DNA of 17,963 bases from ATZT02 sp964655115 (GTDB lineage: Bacteria; Actinomycetota; Actinomycetes; S36-B12; UBA5976). This document shows positions 1 through 7,550 of this stretch, piece after piece. The DNA is taken from assembly GCA_964655115.1 (NCBI GenBank), contig CAZZKM010000022.1, positions 1 to 17,963 on the forward strand, in the 5' to 3' direction. The notes beneath the pieces were generated by a model that worked only from the letters and a program-made list of their open reading frames with translations, searched no databases and was not told the DNA's origin. Every line of letters begins with the position of its first letter. Position 1 is the stretch's first letter. The position numbers and the translations under genes are program-made.

Positions 1-27
1 TTATTTATTTTTATAGATATAACGCAA
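1..27 (-). other. Possible 8-codon leader ORF after the SAM-IV riboswitch
   Basis: A TTG codon lies 7 nt after a GGGG Shine-Dalgarno-like tract on the minus strand and opens an ORF of eight codons (reading MRYIYKNK) that ends with TAA at the very edge of the window. It may be a short leader peptide, or the placement may be chance and the riboswitch target may start beyond the window. No homology can be claimed for so short a peptide. Confidence 0.2.
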
Positions 28-34
28 ATTATTA

Positions 35-50
35 CCCCTTTTCTTCGGGG
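35..50 (-). promoter_or_regulatory. Putative expression platform hairpin of the SAM-IV riboswitch
   Basis: On the minus strand CCCC and GGGG flank an 8-nt loop 24 nt downstream of the aptamer. The GGGG arm is purine-rich (AAAAGGGG) and looks like a ribosome-binding site, so the hairpin could hide it. No U-tract follows, so a transcription terminator is less likely. This is inference from base pairing only. Confidence 0.35.
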
Positions 51-74
51 CCTCACAGTTAAAGATTTTCGTAA

Positions 75-188
75 GACCCGCGCTTGCCAATTGCTTTTGC
101 GAATTGACCTGGTCTACACCCGGAGCACCCCACCGCGGTGGAGGGTTGCCGTTCAGCTAGCCGGGGCTTAATACTGAAACTCTTGACC
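75..188 (-). promoter_or_regulatory. SAM-IV riboswitch aptamer
   Basis: This GC-rich block in AT-rich DNA reads, on the minus strand, like the SAM-IV aptamers of mycobacteria and other Actinobacteria as I remember them. It has an opening GGTC, then GCCCCGGCTAGCTG, CGGCAACCCTCC, ACCGCGGTGGGGTGC, CCGGGTG, GACCAGGT and the closing GGCAAGCGCGGGTC. The first GGTC can pair with the GACC after CCGGGTG, and a short CAATT/AATTG hairpin precedes the closing segment. SAM-IV binds S-adenosylmethionine and normally represses methionine or sulfur metabolism genes. The controlled gene lies left of the window. Confidence 0.93.
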
Positions 189-221
189 TATCTAAAAGAT
201 TACTAAACAAATCTTTAATCC

Positions 222-1181
222 TCAAGCCCAGGGGTGACTTGGATTTTTAAATACATCTCTGAATTCCTGTGCAGGAACTCCACTTTCGAGAGCGTTTTGT
301 ACAAGATGAGCTAGCCGAAATTTTAAATCGGCAGCAAGACTTAATTTAACTGCAATTTTTGCGACTTCGTATTGTTCTGCTTGCCATAAGAAGACAGAAG
401 TAAAAGCAAATATTGGACTTTGAAATTGGGAATCTGCAGTCGTTGCAATTTTGGCGCAAGTTTTAGCCAAGTCAATTAAGTACTTCGATGGATCTTTTTT
501 ACTTAGACTTACCTCAATAAAGTGTGACATTAAGGCATCTCTCACGGGAATATCAGTTAGACCCACAAGTAGTCTTGCCCAATTCTTTTTATCTGCTCCA
601 GTAAATGCACCTTTTGCGGACAGTTGTTTAAATTGATTTTTTTGCCATTTTAAAAGACTTATATTGTCCTTAATATCCATTTTTGATCTAAGTGCTTTTT
701 TGGCTTGATTATTTACTTTTTGATTAATTTTCTTAATTTGCAAAAAATCTTTATCGAGTTTTTTTGAAGTTTTATGTATTTCTAAAGAATTTCCTTCTTT
801 TGGGCAACATTTTAAATCTTCACATAAATAAGAAGCCCAATTTTCGTTTTTTACCCACAATGAGTCTTTCACATGAATTTTAAGAGAGAGATTTTCAAAA
901 AAGATTTTAGAAATTTCTCGATAATTTTCTGCTTCTTGTTCTACGTAGAAAATTAGGACAACAGAATCAGTTCCTTTTTCTAATAATTTACTACTTAGTT
1001 CAGTAAAAAAATCAACTTTCAGTTGCTGCTTGAAAGGAATCGAATATGTAAAGTGACATATGAATTTACTCTCTGGCCCCTTTAATCCACACACAATCAG
1101 TTGATTACATGGTTGGAATTTGATGATTGTAGGAATTTTACTTAGTAGTTTTTTTGGTCCATCAATTTTTATTTGATTCAT
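222..1181 (-). CDS. DUF4192 family protein
   Basis: A 319-residue cytoplasmic-looking protein with no signal peptide or membrane segment. The N terminus (about residues 10-40: IPTIIKFQPCNQLIVCGL) corresponds to the conserved start of DUF4192 proteins (P-x3-GF-x-P-x-SLVVVGL). The C-terminal half has an alanine/leucine-rich helical part in which FLWQAEQYEVAKIAVKLSL and RLAHLVQNALESGVP match the family ending. DUF4192 is an actinobacterial family of unknown function; I do not assign one. The sequence is diverged and lysine-rich in the middle (about 130-190). It lies between a terminator hairpin and the SAM-IV riboswitch, so it may be monocistronic. No Shine-Dalgarno is visible before the ATG, so translation may be leaderless. 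Confidence 0.72.
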   Translation of the reverse strand: MNQIKIDGPKKLLSKIPTIIKFQPCNQLIVCGLKGPESKFICHFTYSIPFKQQLKVDFFTELSSKLLEKGTDSVVLIFYVEQEAENYREISKIFFENLSLKIHVKDSLWVKNENWASYLCEDLKCCPKEGNSLEIHKTSKKLDKDFLQIKKINQKVNNQAKKALRSKMDIKDNISLLKWQKNQFKQLSAKGAFTGADKKNWARLLVGLTDIPVRDALMSHFIEVSLSKKDPSKYLIDLAKTCAKIATTADSQFQSPIFAFTSVFLWQAEQYEVAKIAVKLSLAADLKFRLAHLVQNALESGVPAQEFRDVFKNPSHPWA

Positions 1182-1241
1182 TATTTAATAATCAAACAAA
1201 TAAATAAATTACATATGAATATGTTTTAAAATTGCTAATAA

Positions 1242-1273
1242 CTAACCCCTGGGGATAAGTCCCCAGGGGTTAG
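1242..1273 (-). terminator. Perfect 14-bp hairpin terminating the Gre-factor unit
   Basis: CTAACCCCTGGGGA and TCCCCAGGGGTTAG are exact inverted repeats around a TAAG loop. The hairpin is 34 nt past the stop of the Gre-factor gene and before the DUF4192 gene. The minus-strand sequence after it is T/A-rich (TTATTAGCAATTTT) without a clean T-run, so this may be an imperfect intrinsic terminator or an mRNA 3' stabiliser. Stem strength and position make termination the best reading. Confidence 0.75.
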
Positions 1274-1307
1274 GTTGCTTGCAGAATTACTTCTTACTCG
1301 GGAGGGA

Positions 1308-1775
1308 CTAAGGAAGTAATTCCACGGATTTGATAACAGCTGTCCAGTTACCGCTAGGTGCAATCACAGTTACTCGATCACCTTTTTTATTTCCAAACAA
1401 TGCTTGGCCTAGTGGTGAGTAAACCGAGATTCTTTCATCGTCTAGATGTGCCTCAATTGGGTGTACAACTCTAACCTTAAATTTTTCTTTATCAGTCTGT
1501 ACTTTGACAACACACCCAAGTCTTACGGTTTTGTCGTCAAGTAATAAATCAGGTTTACCTGCCTCTGAAACAAACGATTCAAGTTCATTTGCTTCTTCGG
1601 TTAACCTTGTAAATTCTGCTACGTCTCTTTCGTCTCTATCTATGGCAGTTATTAGAGGCGCTAATGCACGTAATTGAACTTTTCTAATGTGATCAACTTG
1701 TTTGAGAAGTTCAACTCTTCCAATTTCTGTAAGAACTACAGGAATTCCATTTTTCTTTTTTGAAACAACAGGCAT
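1308..1775 (-). CDS. greA: GreA/GreB-family transcription elongation factor (divergent)
   Basis: This 155-residue protein has the Gre layout. An N-terminal coiled-coil (about residues 15-72) is followed by an FKBP-like C-terminal domain (about 80-153). ISVYSPLGQALFGNKKGD (116-133) matches the family signature SPxGxALxGKKxGD. Canonical Gre factors enter the RNA polymerase secondary channel and stimulate cleavage of backtracked RNA through acidic tip residues (D-L-S-E-N). Here the aligned tip reads D-E-R-D-V (48-52): two acids are kept but the Asn is lost, so cleavage activity is uncertain and a Gfh- or Rnk-like regulatory role is possible. The ATG has a good site, GGGAG, 5 nt upstream. The gene follows a yybP-ykoY riboswitch and ends before a strong hairpin. 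The symbol indicates family only. Confidence 0.8.
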   Translation of the reverse strand: MPVVSKKKNGIPVVLTEIGRVELLKQVDHIRKVQLRALAPLITAIDRDERDVAEFTRLTEEANELESFVSEAGKPDLLLDDKTVRLGCVVKVQTDKEKFKVRVVHPIEAHLDDERISVYSPLGQALFGNKKGDRVTVIAPSGNWTAVIKSVELLP

Positions 1776-1795
1776 GTCGACTCCCGGGCTAAATT

Positions 1796-1816
1796 GATAA
1801 ACAAATTTTGTTTATC
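1796..1816. repeat. AT-rich 10+1+10 palindrome in the Gre-factor leader
   Basis: GATAAACAAA and TTTGTTTATC are exact inverted repeats with one base between them, 20 nt upstream of the Gre-factor ATG and 8 nt after the riboswitch. In RNA it can fold as a 9-bp stem with a 3-nt loop, bringing the riboswitch closing strand near the ribosome-binding site. As DNA it could be an operator. Confidence 0.6.
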
Positions 1817-1824
1817 TTTTTTCC

Positions 1825-1926
1825 CGAGGTCTCTCCCGACCAAGTTTTAAAAACCTGGTGCTGCGCCGGAAATCTGACTTCAATTTCGTGTTGACGACGC
1901 TTGCGTTTTTAGGGGTACTCCCCTCG
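1825..1926 (-). promoter_or_regulatory. yybP-ykoY manganese riboswitch
   Basis: On the minus strand the element opens with CGAGG followed by GGAGTACCCC and closes with GGGAGAGACCTCG. CGAGG and CCTCG form the closing helix P1, with the GGGGAGTA loop and the AGAGACC loop that match the two metal-binding loops of the family. The internal CGTCGTCAACACG also matches the conserved CGUCAACA segment seen in mntP and terC leaders. The family senses Mn2+ and usually turns genes on, mostly exporters of the MntP, TerC or P-type ATPase kinds. Here the next gene, 49 nt downstream, is the Gre-family factor. The 3' P1 strand (1823-1828) could instead pair with the ribosome-binding site (1781-1788), which would give a translational on-switch. 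Confidence 0.88.
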
Positions 1927-1934
1927 TTTAAATA

Positions 1935-1962
1935 ACTATAAATCACCAGTTATTTCATGCAA
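1935..1962 (-). promoter_or_regulatory. Putative promoter of the riboswitch/Gre-factor transcript
   Basis: On the minus strand TTGCAT (1957-1962) and TATAGT (1935-1940) are separated by 16 nt. The predicted start is about at the first base of the riboswitch P1 helix, as expected for a riboswitch transcript. Confidence 0.5.
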
Positions 1963-2011
1963 CTTGAAACCTGAATAAGTGCCTTTTCCCTCTAGATTCC
2001 ATGACCAATCT

Positions 2012-3010
2012 TTACTTGGTGCGGCTCAACTGCCACTGAAAGTAACTAATGACTCCTATCAAAACTTGGGGAAGATAATAGAAAGTACGCCACAATAAAA
2101 CTGCCACGAATGATTGAACGTCATTGGCTCCATAAAGAATTAAGGTTGAAACCATAATCACGTCAGTAGTACCCACTCCACCTGGAGTAAAGGGAATAAC
2201 AGTGCCAAATCTTCCAAAACAAAAGGCTGCAAATAATACGAATACAGATAACTCTATATTTACTGAATAACAACTTACCCAAAAGATAAAAAACATTGAA
2301 ATTTGCACTAAAAGATTACTCGCAGTAATTTGAAGCCATTTTGCTTTAACAGTTTCAATAACTTGATCTCGAAAATTATTCAAAACTTTTGAAAAATTAA
2401 TTTTTGTATTAGAAAACCGAGTTAAAGGTTTAAGTAAATAATCAATAGCTTTACCTATTTTTTTTGAAATTGCTTCAGATTTAAAAGTCAAAATTAAAAA
2501 ACTTACAGCAAAAATTAATACAAAAGTTCCTAATAATGTTGAATTAACTAAACCAGGTGTCAATTTTGTAGATATTGAAAGTGAGATCAAGCCAAAAATT
2601 GGCATTAAATATGAGATTAAACCATTCCAAACACTGGCGATTGCAACTGTTGTTGAAATACTTTGGTTAGAAATCCCAAAAGATTTAAGCATCGCATATT
2701 GAGCTGCTAAACCTATAGTTCCACCTGCAGGTACGCAATTACTAATAGCAAATGATGCGTTGCGCACTTTAAAAGCTTGAAAGTAACTTAGTCCCTTAGT
2801 CGTAACCAAATAGGGATATTGAAAGACCCATATATTAAAAAATGCTGTAAGAATTAATAAAAATAATTGATAATAATTTAATTTATTTATAGATTTTAGA
2901 ACTTCATTGAAATCTAAATCGTTTATAAACCAACGTAAAACAAAAAATAGAATTATTATTGCAACTAGAAAAAATACATAATTAAGTAATTTTGATTTAT
3001 TTATTTTCAA
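2012..3010 (-). CDS. LPG-synthase-TM / UPF0104 family integral membrane protein
   Basis: This 332-residue polytopic membrane protein has about eight hydrophobic segments (for example residues 10-28, 46-64, 125-148, 158-176, 232-252 and 254-266). It carries the family's conserved glycine/proline turns: VPAGGTIG (93-100) and FGRFGTVIPFTPGGVGTTD (265-283). This is the membrane domain of lysylphosphatidylglycerol synthases (MprF flippase part, AglD-like) standing alone, without the soluble aminoacyltransferase domain. Such stand-alone proteins are thought to move or handle lipids, but the substrate cannot be told from sequence. The ATG overlaps the end of hflX by 14 nt, so it is the last gene of the miaB-hflX operon. 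Confidence 0.8.
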   Translation of the reverse strand: MKINKSKLLNYVFFLVAIIILFFVLRWFINDLDFNEVLKSINKLNYYQLFLLILTAFFNIWVFQYPYLVTTKGLSYFQAFKVRNASFAISNCVPAGGTIGLAAQYAMLKSFGISNQSISTTVAIASVWNGLISYLMPIFGLISLSISTKLTPGLVNSTLLGTFVLIFAVSFLILTFKSEAISKKIGKAIDYLLKPLTRFSNTKINFSKVLNNFRDQVIETVKAKWLQITASNLLVQISMFFIFWVSCYSVNIELSVFVLFAAFCFGRFGTVIPFTPGGVGTTDVIMVSTLILYGANDVQSFVAVLLWRTFYYLPQVLIGVISYFQWQLSRTK

Positions 3011-4379
3011 TTAATTCCAAATTTTCAATTAAATGAAAAAGGTCAGCTGGCACAAATGCATGTACTCTGGTACCAAAATCCTCATGTAATAATGAAACTA
3101 CTTTGCCATCTTCATGGATTTTGGCCAAAATGTCTCCTCTAGAGTATGGAATTAACACTTTTATTTCCTTTGTGGGGTTTGGAAGCTTTTTATCGACTTC
3201 CTGCAATAATTCTTGAATTCCACTACTTTCTTTTGTTGAAATAAATAAAGAATCTTTAAAAATTCTTTTCAGCGTTGTTATTTTCTCGTCATCAATTAAA
3301 TCTATTTTATTTATGACAATTAACTCTCTTATGTGATCTGCTCCAATTTCTTGTAACACTTCTCTTACGGATTTATATTGTCCTTCTGGATCTGGATCGC
3401 TTCCGTCTACTAAGTGGATTATTAAATTAGAATTAGATACTTCTTCTAAGGTTGATTTAAAAGCTTCCACAAGTTGGTGTGGCAAATGTCTAACAAATCC
3501 AACTGTGTCTGAAATTGTAATAAATCTTCCGGAAGGTAGTTGAGTTTTTCTTACTTTTGGATCAAGCGTTGCAAAAAGAGCATCCTCTACTAAAACTCCT
3601 GCACCAGTGATTTTATTTAAAAGTGATGACTTTCCAGCATTTGTATAACCTGCAATTGAGACAGATAAAGTGTTTCCGCTTCTTCTTGAACTTCTTTGAA
3701 CGTCACGTGACTTTGCAAGATCTTTTAAATCTTTACGCAATTTTGTCATTTGATGGTGAATTCTTCTTCTATCAGTTTCTAGTTTTGTTTCACCAGGACC
3801 TCTCGTCCCAATTCCTGGCGATCCACCACTTGCAGTTTGCCTGCTTAATGTTTCACCCCAACCTCTTAATCTAGGTAGCATGTATTGCATTTGCGCAAGA
3901 GATACTTGAATTTTTCCTTCTCTACTTTTTGCATGTTTGGCAAATATGTCAAGAATTAACCAAGTTCTATCTACAACTTTTACTTTGACAACATCTTCTA
4001 AATGGATAAGTTGCGATGGACTTAATTCACCATCGATAATTACAGTGTCAGCACCTGTTTGTGAAACTATTTTTCGCAATTCCAAAGCTTTTCCTGAACC
4101 AAGATAGGTTGCAGGATCTGGATTATCTCTTCTTTGAATGACTCCTTCTAAAACTTGGGAACCAGCAGTTTGAGCAAGACGTGCTAATTCTTGTAAAGAT
4201 CTCTCAGCTGATTCCCATGAACCCGTAACCCAAACACCCGCTAAAACAACTTTTTCTAATTGAATTTTTCTGTATTCAACTTCAGTAATATCTTGAAGTT
4301 CTGTAGAAAAAGTTGAAACTCTTCTTAACGCAGCTCTATCTTGAAGATCTAAATTTTCATTGTCTTTAAAAGTACTCAT
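2997..4379 (-). CDS. hflX: Ribosome-associated GTPase HflX
   Basis: The protein has 460 residues when started at the ATG at 4379, which overlaps the dapF stop as ATGA. A TTG 18 nt further up (4397) is in frame but less likely. An N-terminal HflX domain (about 45-230) includes the GTRGPGETKLETDRR linker (191-205). It is followed by a GTPase domain with G1 GYTNAGKS (244-251), G3 DTVG (291-294) and G4 NKID (357-360). HflX binds the 50S E-site region and in other bacteria splits or rescues stalled ribosomes, for example after heat or antibiotic stress. The family is recognised with confidence; the stress role is carried over from studied homologues. It sits after dapF as in most Actinomycetia. 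Confidence 0.95.
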   Translation of the reverse strand: MSTFKDNENLDLQDRAALRRVSTFSTELQDITEVEYRKIQLEKVVLAGVWVTGSWESAERSLQELARLAQTAGSQVLEGVIQRRDNPDPATYLGSGKALELRKIVSQTGADTVIIDGELSPSQLIHLEDVVKVKVVDRTWLILDIFAKHAKSREGKIQVSLAQMQYMLPRLRGWGETLSRQTASGGSPGIGTRGPGETKLETDRRRIHHQMTKLRKDLKDLAKSRDVQRSSRRSGNTLSVSIAGYTNAGKSSLLNKITGAGVLVEDALFATLDPKVRKTQLPSGRFITISDTVGFVRHLPHQLVEAFKSTLEEVSNSNLIIHLVDGSDPDPEGQYKSVREVLQEIGADHIRELIVINKIDLIDDEKITTLKRIFKDSLFISTKESSGIQELLQEVDKKLPNPTKEIKVLIPYSRGDILAKIHEDGKVVSLLHEDFGTRVHAFVPADLFHLIENLELIENK

Positions 4380-5188
4380 TGTTTTATTGAATACCAATTA
4401 TCTTTTAAAATCCCAGAACTTTCCAAAACGGCAGGCCCCGTCATAATAATTTTGTCCCCTACAAAATTAATTATTAAAGTTCCTCCCTTAACATCAATTT
4501 GAAATTGATCTTGTTGATTATTACTTAACTTTCTTAACACCGTTGCTACAGCACAAGCACCGGTCCCGCATGAGAGTGTTTCTCCGCTACCTCTTTCAAA
4601 AACACGCATTTGTCCATGAGTATCTGAGATTTTTTTGACAAATTCAACATTAACTCCTTGGGCAAATTCCTCGCTTGGCAAATGAATTGGAGGCACTTTT
4701 AAATCCCCAATCTCAGCTAAGTCATCAACGAAAACCACAGCGTGTGGATTAGGAGCGTCTACCCCAGTTGCTGAATATGTTCTTGAATTATTTTTGATTT
4801 CAACTGGATTATTTCTAATTTTTGCAGTTTTCATAGTTACAGATATTTCATTTGGATTAATTACTGAAATATTTACATCACCTGCTCTTGTGGATATTGT
4901 GAAAGTATCTTCATTGACTAAATTTCTTTCCTTTAAATAAAGGCCAAAAACTCTTGCCCCGTTACCGCACATTTCAGCTAATGAACCATCTGCATTTCTG
5001 TAGTCCATAAAAAATTGATTATTATTTTTTACAACTCTTAAAATTCCATCTGCACCAATACCAGAATTACGATCACAAATTTCTTTAACTTGATTTAAAG
5101 ATAAGTCCAGATTGTCTTCTAAATCTTCAATAATGACAAAATCATTTTTGGTGCCATGACCTTTGACGTATTCGATATTGGAATCCAT
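4376..5188 (-). CDS. dapF: Diaminopimelate epimerase DapF
   Basis: This 270-residue enzyme converts LL- to meso-diaminopimelate for lysine and peptidoglycan synthesis. The two catalytic cysteines are in view: Cys74 in AEMCGNGARV (71-80) and Cys207 in GSGETLSCGTGACA (200-213). The N-terminal YVKGHGTKNDFV and the PNPHAVVFVDD segment (147-157; the family more often has GNPH) also fit. The start ATG overlaps the miaA stop by one base (TAATG) and the stop overlaps hflX, so translation is probably coupled. Length and motifs are normal. Confidence 0.96.
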   Translation of the reverse strand: MDSNIEYVKGHGTKNDFVIIEDLEDNLDLSLNQVKEICDRNSGIGADGILRVVKNNNQFFMDYRNADGSLAEMCGNGARVFGLYLKERNLVNEDTFTISTRAGDVNISVINPNEISVTMKTAKIRNNPVEIKNNSRTYSATGVDAPNPHAVVFVDDLAEIGDLKVPPIHLPSEEFAQGVNVEFVKKISDTHGQMRVFERGSGETLSCGTGACAVATVLRKLSNNQQDQFQIDVKGGTLIINFVGDKIIMTGPAVLESSGILKDNWYSIKQ

Positions 5189-6075
5189 TAAATTATTCTA
5201 TTAACTTTTGACAAAAGTTCATCGTCTTGAGCATCAAACCATTGAATCATTGAATCTCTTTTAAACCATGAAATTTGCCTTCGAGCAAATTTTCGAGTTT
5301 GAATGATTGTTTGCTCAATTGCTTGTTCTAGAGTTATTTCACCCTTCAAGAAATCAATTACTTGTGAGTAACCAAGTGCTTTTTGAGCAGTCTTTCCCTG
5401 GATCAACTTATCGAGAATAAGCTGAACTTCATCTACCAGGCCTCTACTAAACATTTCATGAACTCTAGTTTCAATACGCAAGTCAAGTAATTCTCGTTCT
5501 AAATTCAATCCGATTCGAACATCATTAAATATTGGCGAAGGTTCTGGAAGTTTTGCATTAAAATTCTTGCCAGTTAATTCATTAACTTCAAGTGCTCTTA
5601 CTATTCTTCTAGCATTATTTTCTAGTATATTATTTGCCGCTTCAGGATCTATTTTTTTTAATTCGTTATATAAAAAATCAACTCCGTTTTTTTCTAATAT
5701 TTCCTCGTATTTTGCCCTAATTTCCAAATTAGTGCCAGGAAACTCTAAATCTTCCAAAACTGCATTTATATATAGTCCGCTTCCTCCAACTAGTACTGGA
5801 GTATTTTCTCTTTGTTGTATTTCTTTAATTAACGCTCTTGCTTTTGATTGGAATACTGAGACACTAGCTTCTTCATTTGGGGATAACACGTCAATCAAAT
5901 GATGCGGGATATTTTCTCTACTTTTTAAATCTAATTTTGCAGTTCCAATATCCATACCTTTATACAACTGCATTGCATCTGCATTTATTACTTCAATGTT
6001 TTTGCTGCGACCTATTTTTATCGCCAAATCACTTTTACCAACAGCAGTTGGTCCTACAATTGCGATTACTTTCAA
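5188..6075 (-). CDS. miaA: tRNA dimethylallyltransferase MiaA
   Basis: This 295-residue enzyme transfers the dimethylallyl group of DMAPP to N6 of adenosine 37 in tRNAs reading UNN codons. Visible elements are the P-loop GPTAVGKS (8-15), NADAMQLYKGMDIGTAK (31-47), PHHLIDVLSP (57-66), VGGSGLYI (97-104) and the C-terminal tRNA-binding part with QTRKFARRQISWFKRD. The start is a TTG, 4 nt after the miaB stop; no ATG gives a better N terminus, and MKVIAIVGPT is the usual family start. Its product i6A37 is the substrate of MiaB, the gene just upstream, so the operon holds the complete ms2i6A pathway. Confidence 0.95.
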   Translation of the reverse strand: MKVIAIVGPTAVGKSDLAIKIGRSKNIEVINADAMQLYKGMDIGTAKLDLKSRENIPHHLIDVLSPNEEASVSVFQSKARALIKEIQQRENTPVLVGGSGLYINAVLEDLEFPGTNLEIRAKYEEILEKNGVDFLYNELKKIDPEAANNILENNARRIVRALEVNELTGKNFNAKLPEPSPIFNDVRIGLNLERELLDLRIETRVHEMFSRGLVDEVQLILDKLIQGKTAQKALGYSQVIDFLKGEITLEQAIEQTIIQTRKFARRQISWFKRDSMIQWFDAQDDELLSKVNRII

Positions 6076-6079
6076 TTTC

Positions 6080-7513
6080 TTAATTCCGAGCCAAAGTTGG
6101 TAATCCCAGCAATACCTGACGATTTGAATCCTCTTTACTCATTTGCCAAAGATCTCCAGCTTTGGTATTTCTTACCTTGAGAATTTTTTTATCAGACACT
6201 AGATAAAAAGGTTGTGCTTGAGTAATTTGAACTTCAACAAAATCACCTGGTCTAATTTTTAATTCAGAATCAGGATAAAAGTGAACTAATCGATTATCTT
6301 TGGCGCGACCAGACAAAGTGTTTAAATGTTGATCTCTTTTACCTTCACTATTGGAAACTAAAACCTCTACATTTTTGCCGATTTGTTTTTTATTTTGTTC
6401 TAATATGACTTCATTAATAACTTTGGCCAACCTTTCATATCTTTCATTGATTACGGTTGGATCAATCTGATTAGGCATAGTAGAAGCCGGAGTTCCAGGA
6501 CGTTTTGAATATTGGTATGTAAAAGCTGATGCAAATTTTGCTTCTTTAACTAAATCAATAGTTTGTTGAAAATCTTCTTCAGTTTCTCCTGGAAATCCAA
6601 CAATTATATCGGTTGTAATTGCAGCTTCAGGAATTTCCTGTCTAACTTTTTGAAGTATGGATAAATACTTTGTAGTTCTATAAGAACGTTTCATATCGGA
6701 GAGTACTTTGTCGCTACCTGATTGCAATGGCATATGAAGATGTGGCATTACGTTTTTAGTTTCAGCCATAGCAGATATGACATCTTCAGTGAAATCTTTT
6801 GGATGAGGAGAAATAAATCGCACTCTTTCTAACTCTTCTATCTCACCACAAGCTCTTAAAAGTTTGCCAAAAGCAAATCTATCTCCGAATTCAACTCCAT
6901 ATGAATTTACATTTTGACCAAGAAGCATCACTTCTAAAACACCCTGACTTGTTAGTGTTTTAATTTCATCCAAAATTTCCCCAGCTTTTCTATCTTTTTC
7001 TTTCCCGCGCAACGATGGAACTATGCAAAATGTGCATGTGTTATTGCAACCAACACTTATCGCAACTAATGCAGAATGAATTGAGTCTCTCTTGCTTGGC
7101 AAATTTGAAGGAAATACTTCTAAAGATTCGAGTATTTCAATTTGAGCCTCATTATTTACTCGAGCTCTCTCAAGCAATATTGGAAGAGAACCAAAATTAT
7201 GTGTTCCAAAAACTACATCAACCCAAGGTGCTTTTTTTTGAATAATCTCTTTATCTTTTTGAGCTAAACAACCGCCTACTGCAATTTGCATATTGGGTCT
7301 TTTTTCTTTTATTCGATATAACATTCCTAGATTTCCATATAATTTGTTATCTGCGTTTTCTCTAACGGCACAAGTGTTATAAACAACTACATCGGCATCT
7401 TCGGTATTTGCCGCAACAAATCCAGCGTCTTCCAAAAGTCCAGATAATCTTTCAGAGTCATGTTCGTTCATTTGACAGCCAAAAGTTCTAACGTAATACG
7501 TGCGAGTTGACAT
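6080..7513 (-). CDS. miaB: tRNA-2-methylthio-N6-dimethylallyladenosine synthase MiaB
   Basis: This 477-residue radical-SAM methylthiotransferase adds a methylthio group to i6A37 of tRNA. The N-terminal UPF0004 domain has the three cluster cysteines C13, C48 and C82. The radical SAM motif SVGCNNTCTFC places C156, C160 and C163, and is followed by VPSLRGKE. A C-terminal TRAM domain spans about residues 380-450. The N terminus RTYYVRTFGCQMNEHDSE is typical of MiaB rather than RimO. It is the first gene of the miaB-miaA-dapF-hflX operon and is divergent from the yhhQ gene. A TAGTCT -10-like box ends 9 nt before the ATG and no Shine-Dalgarno is visible, so the transcript may be leaderless. Confidence 0.96.
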   Translation of the reverse strand: MSTRTYYVRTFGCQMNEHDSERLSGLLEDAGFVAANTEDADVVVYNTCAVRENADNKLYGNLGMLYRIKEKRPNMQIAVGGCLAQKDKEIIQKKAPWVDVVFGTHNFGSLPILLERARVNNEAQIEILESLEVFPSNLPSKRDSIHSALVAISVGCNNTCTFCIVPSLRGKEKDRKAGEILDEIKTLTSQGVLEVMLLGQNVNSYGVEFGDRFAFGKLLRACGEIEELERVRFISPHPKDFTEDVISAMAETKNVMPHLHMPLQSGSDKVLSDMKRSYRTTKYLSILQKVRQEIPEAAITTDIIVGFPGETEEDFQQTIDLVKEAKFASAFTYQYSKRPGTPASTMPNQIDPTVINERYERLAKVINEVILEQNKKQIGKNVEVLVSNSEGKRDQHLNTLSGRAKDNRLVHFYPDSELKIRPGDFVEVQITQAQPFYLVSDKKILKVRNTKAGDLWQMSKEDSNRQVLLGLPTLARN

Positions 7514-7522
7514 ACTTAGTCA

Positions 7523-7543
7523 AGACTACGCCGTGGTTAGATT
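7523..7543. promoter_or_regulatory. Overlapping divergent -10 elements for miaB and yhhQ
   Basis: On the minus strand TAGTCT (7523-7528) fits the actinobacterial TANNNT -10 and lies 9 nt before the miaB ATG. On the plus strand TAGATT (7538-7543) lies 7 nt before a GTG at 7551. Both genes would start at or next to their mRNA 5' ends. Neither has a clear -35. This is inference from short motifs. Confidence 0.35.
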
Positions 7544-7550
7544 GGAAATC

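Noticed and set aside
451..636. Plus-strand ORF of 61 codons
   Set aside because: It lies antisense to the DUF4192 gene, and its reading gives no recognisable family or start signal.
1796..1822. Plus-strand intrinsic terminator (palindrome followed by six T)
   Set aside because: The stem is AT-only and no plus-strand gene precedes it; a role in the minus-strand leader is more likely.
3623..3874. Plus-strand ORF inside hflX
   Set aside because: It is antisense to the GTPase domain of a clear hflX gene; its composition is that of an out-of-frame shadow.
2997..4397. hflX starting at TTG 4397
   Set aside because: The ATG at 4379 makes the common ATGA overlap with dapF; six extra residues would add nothing conserved.
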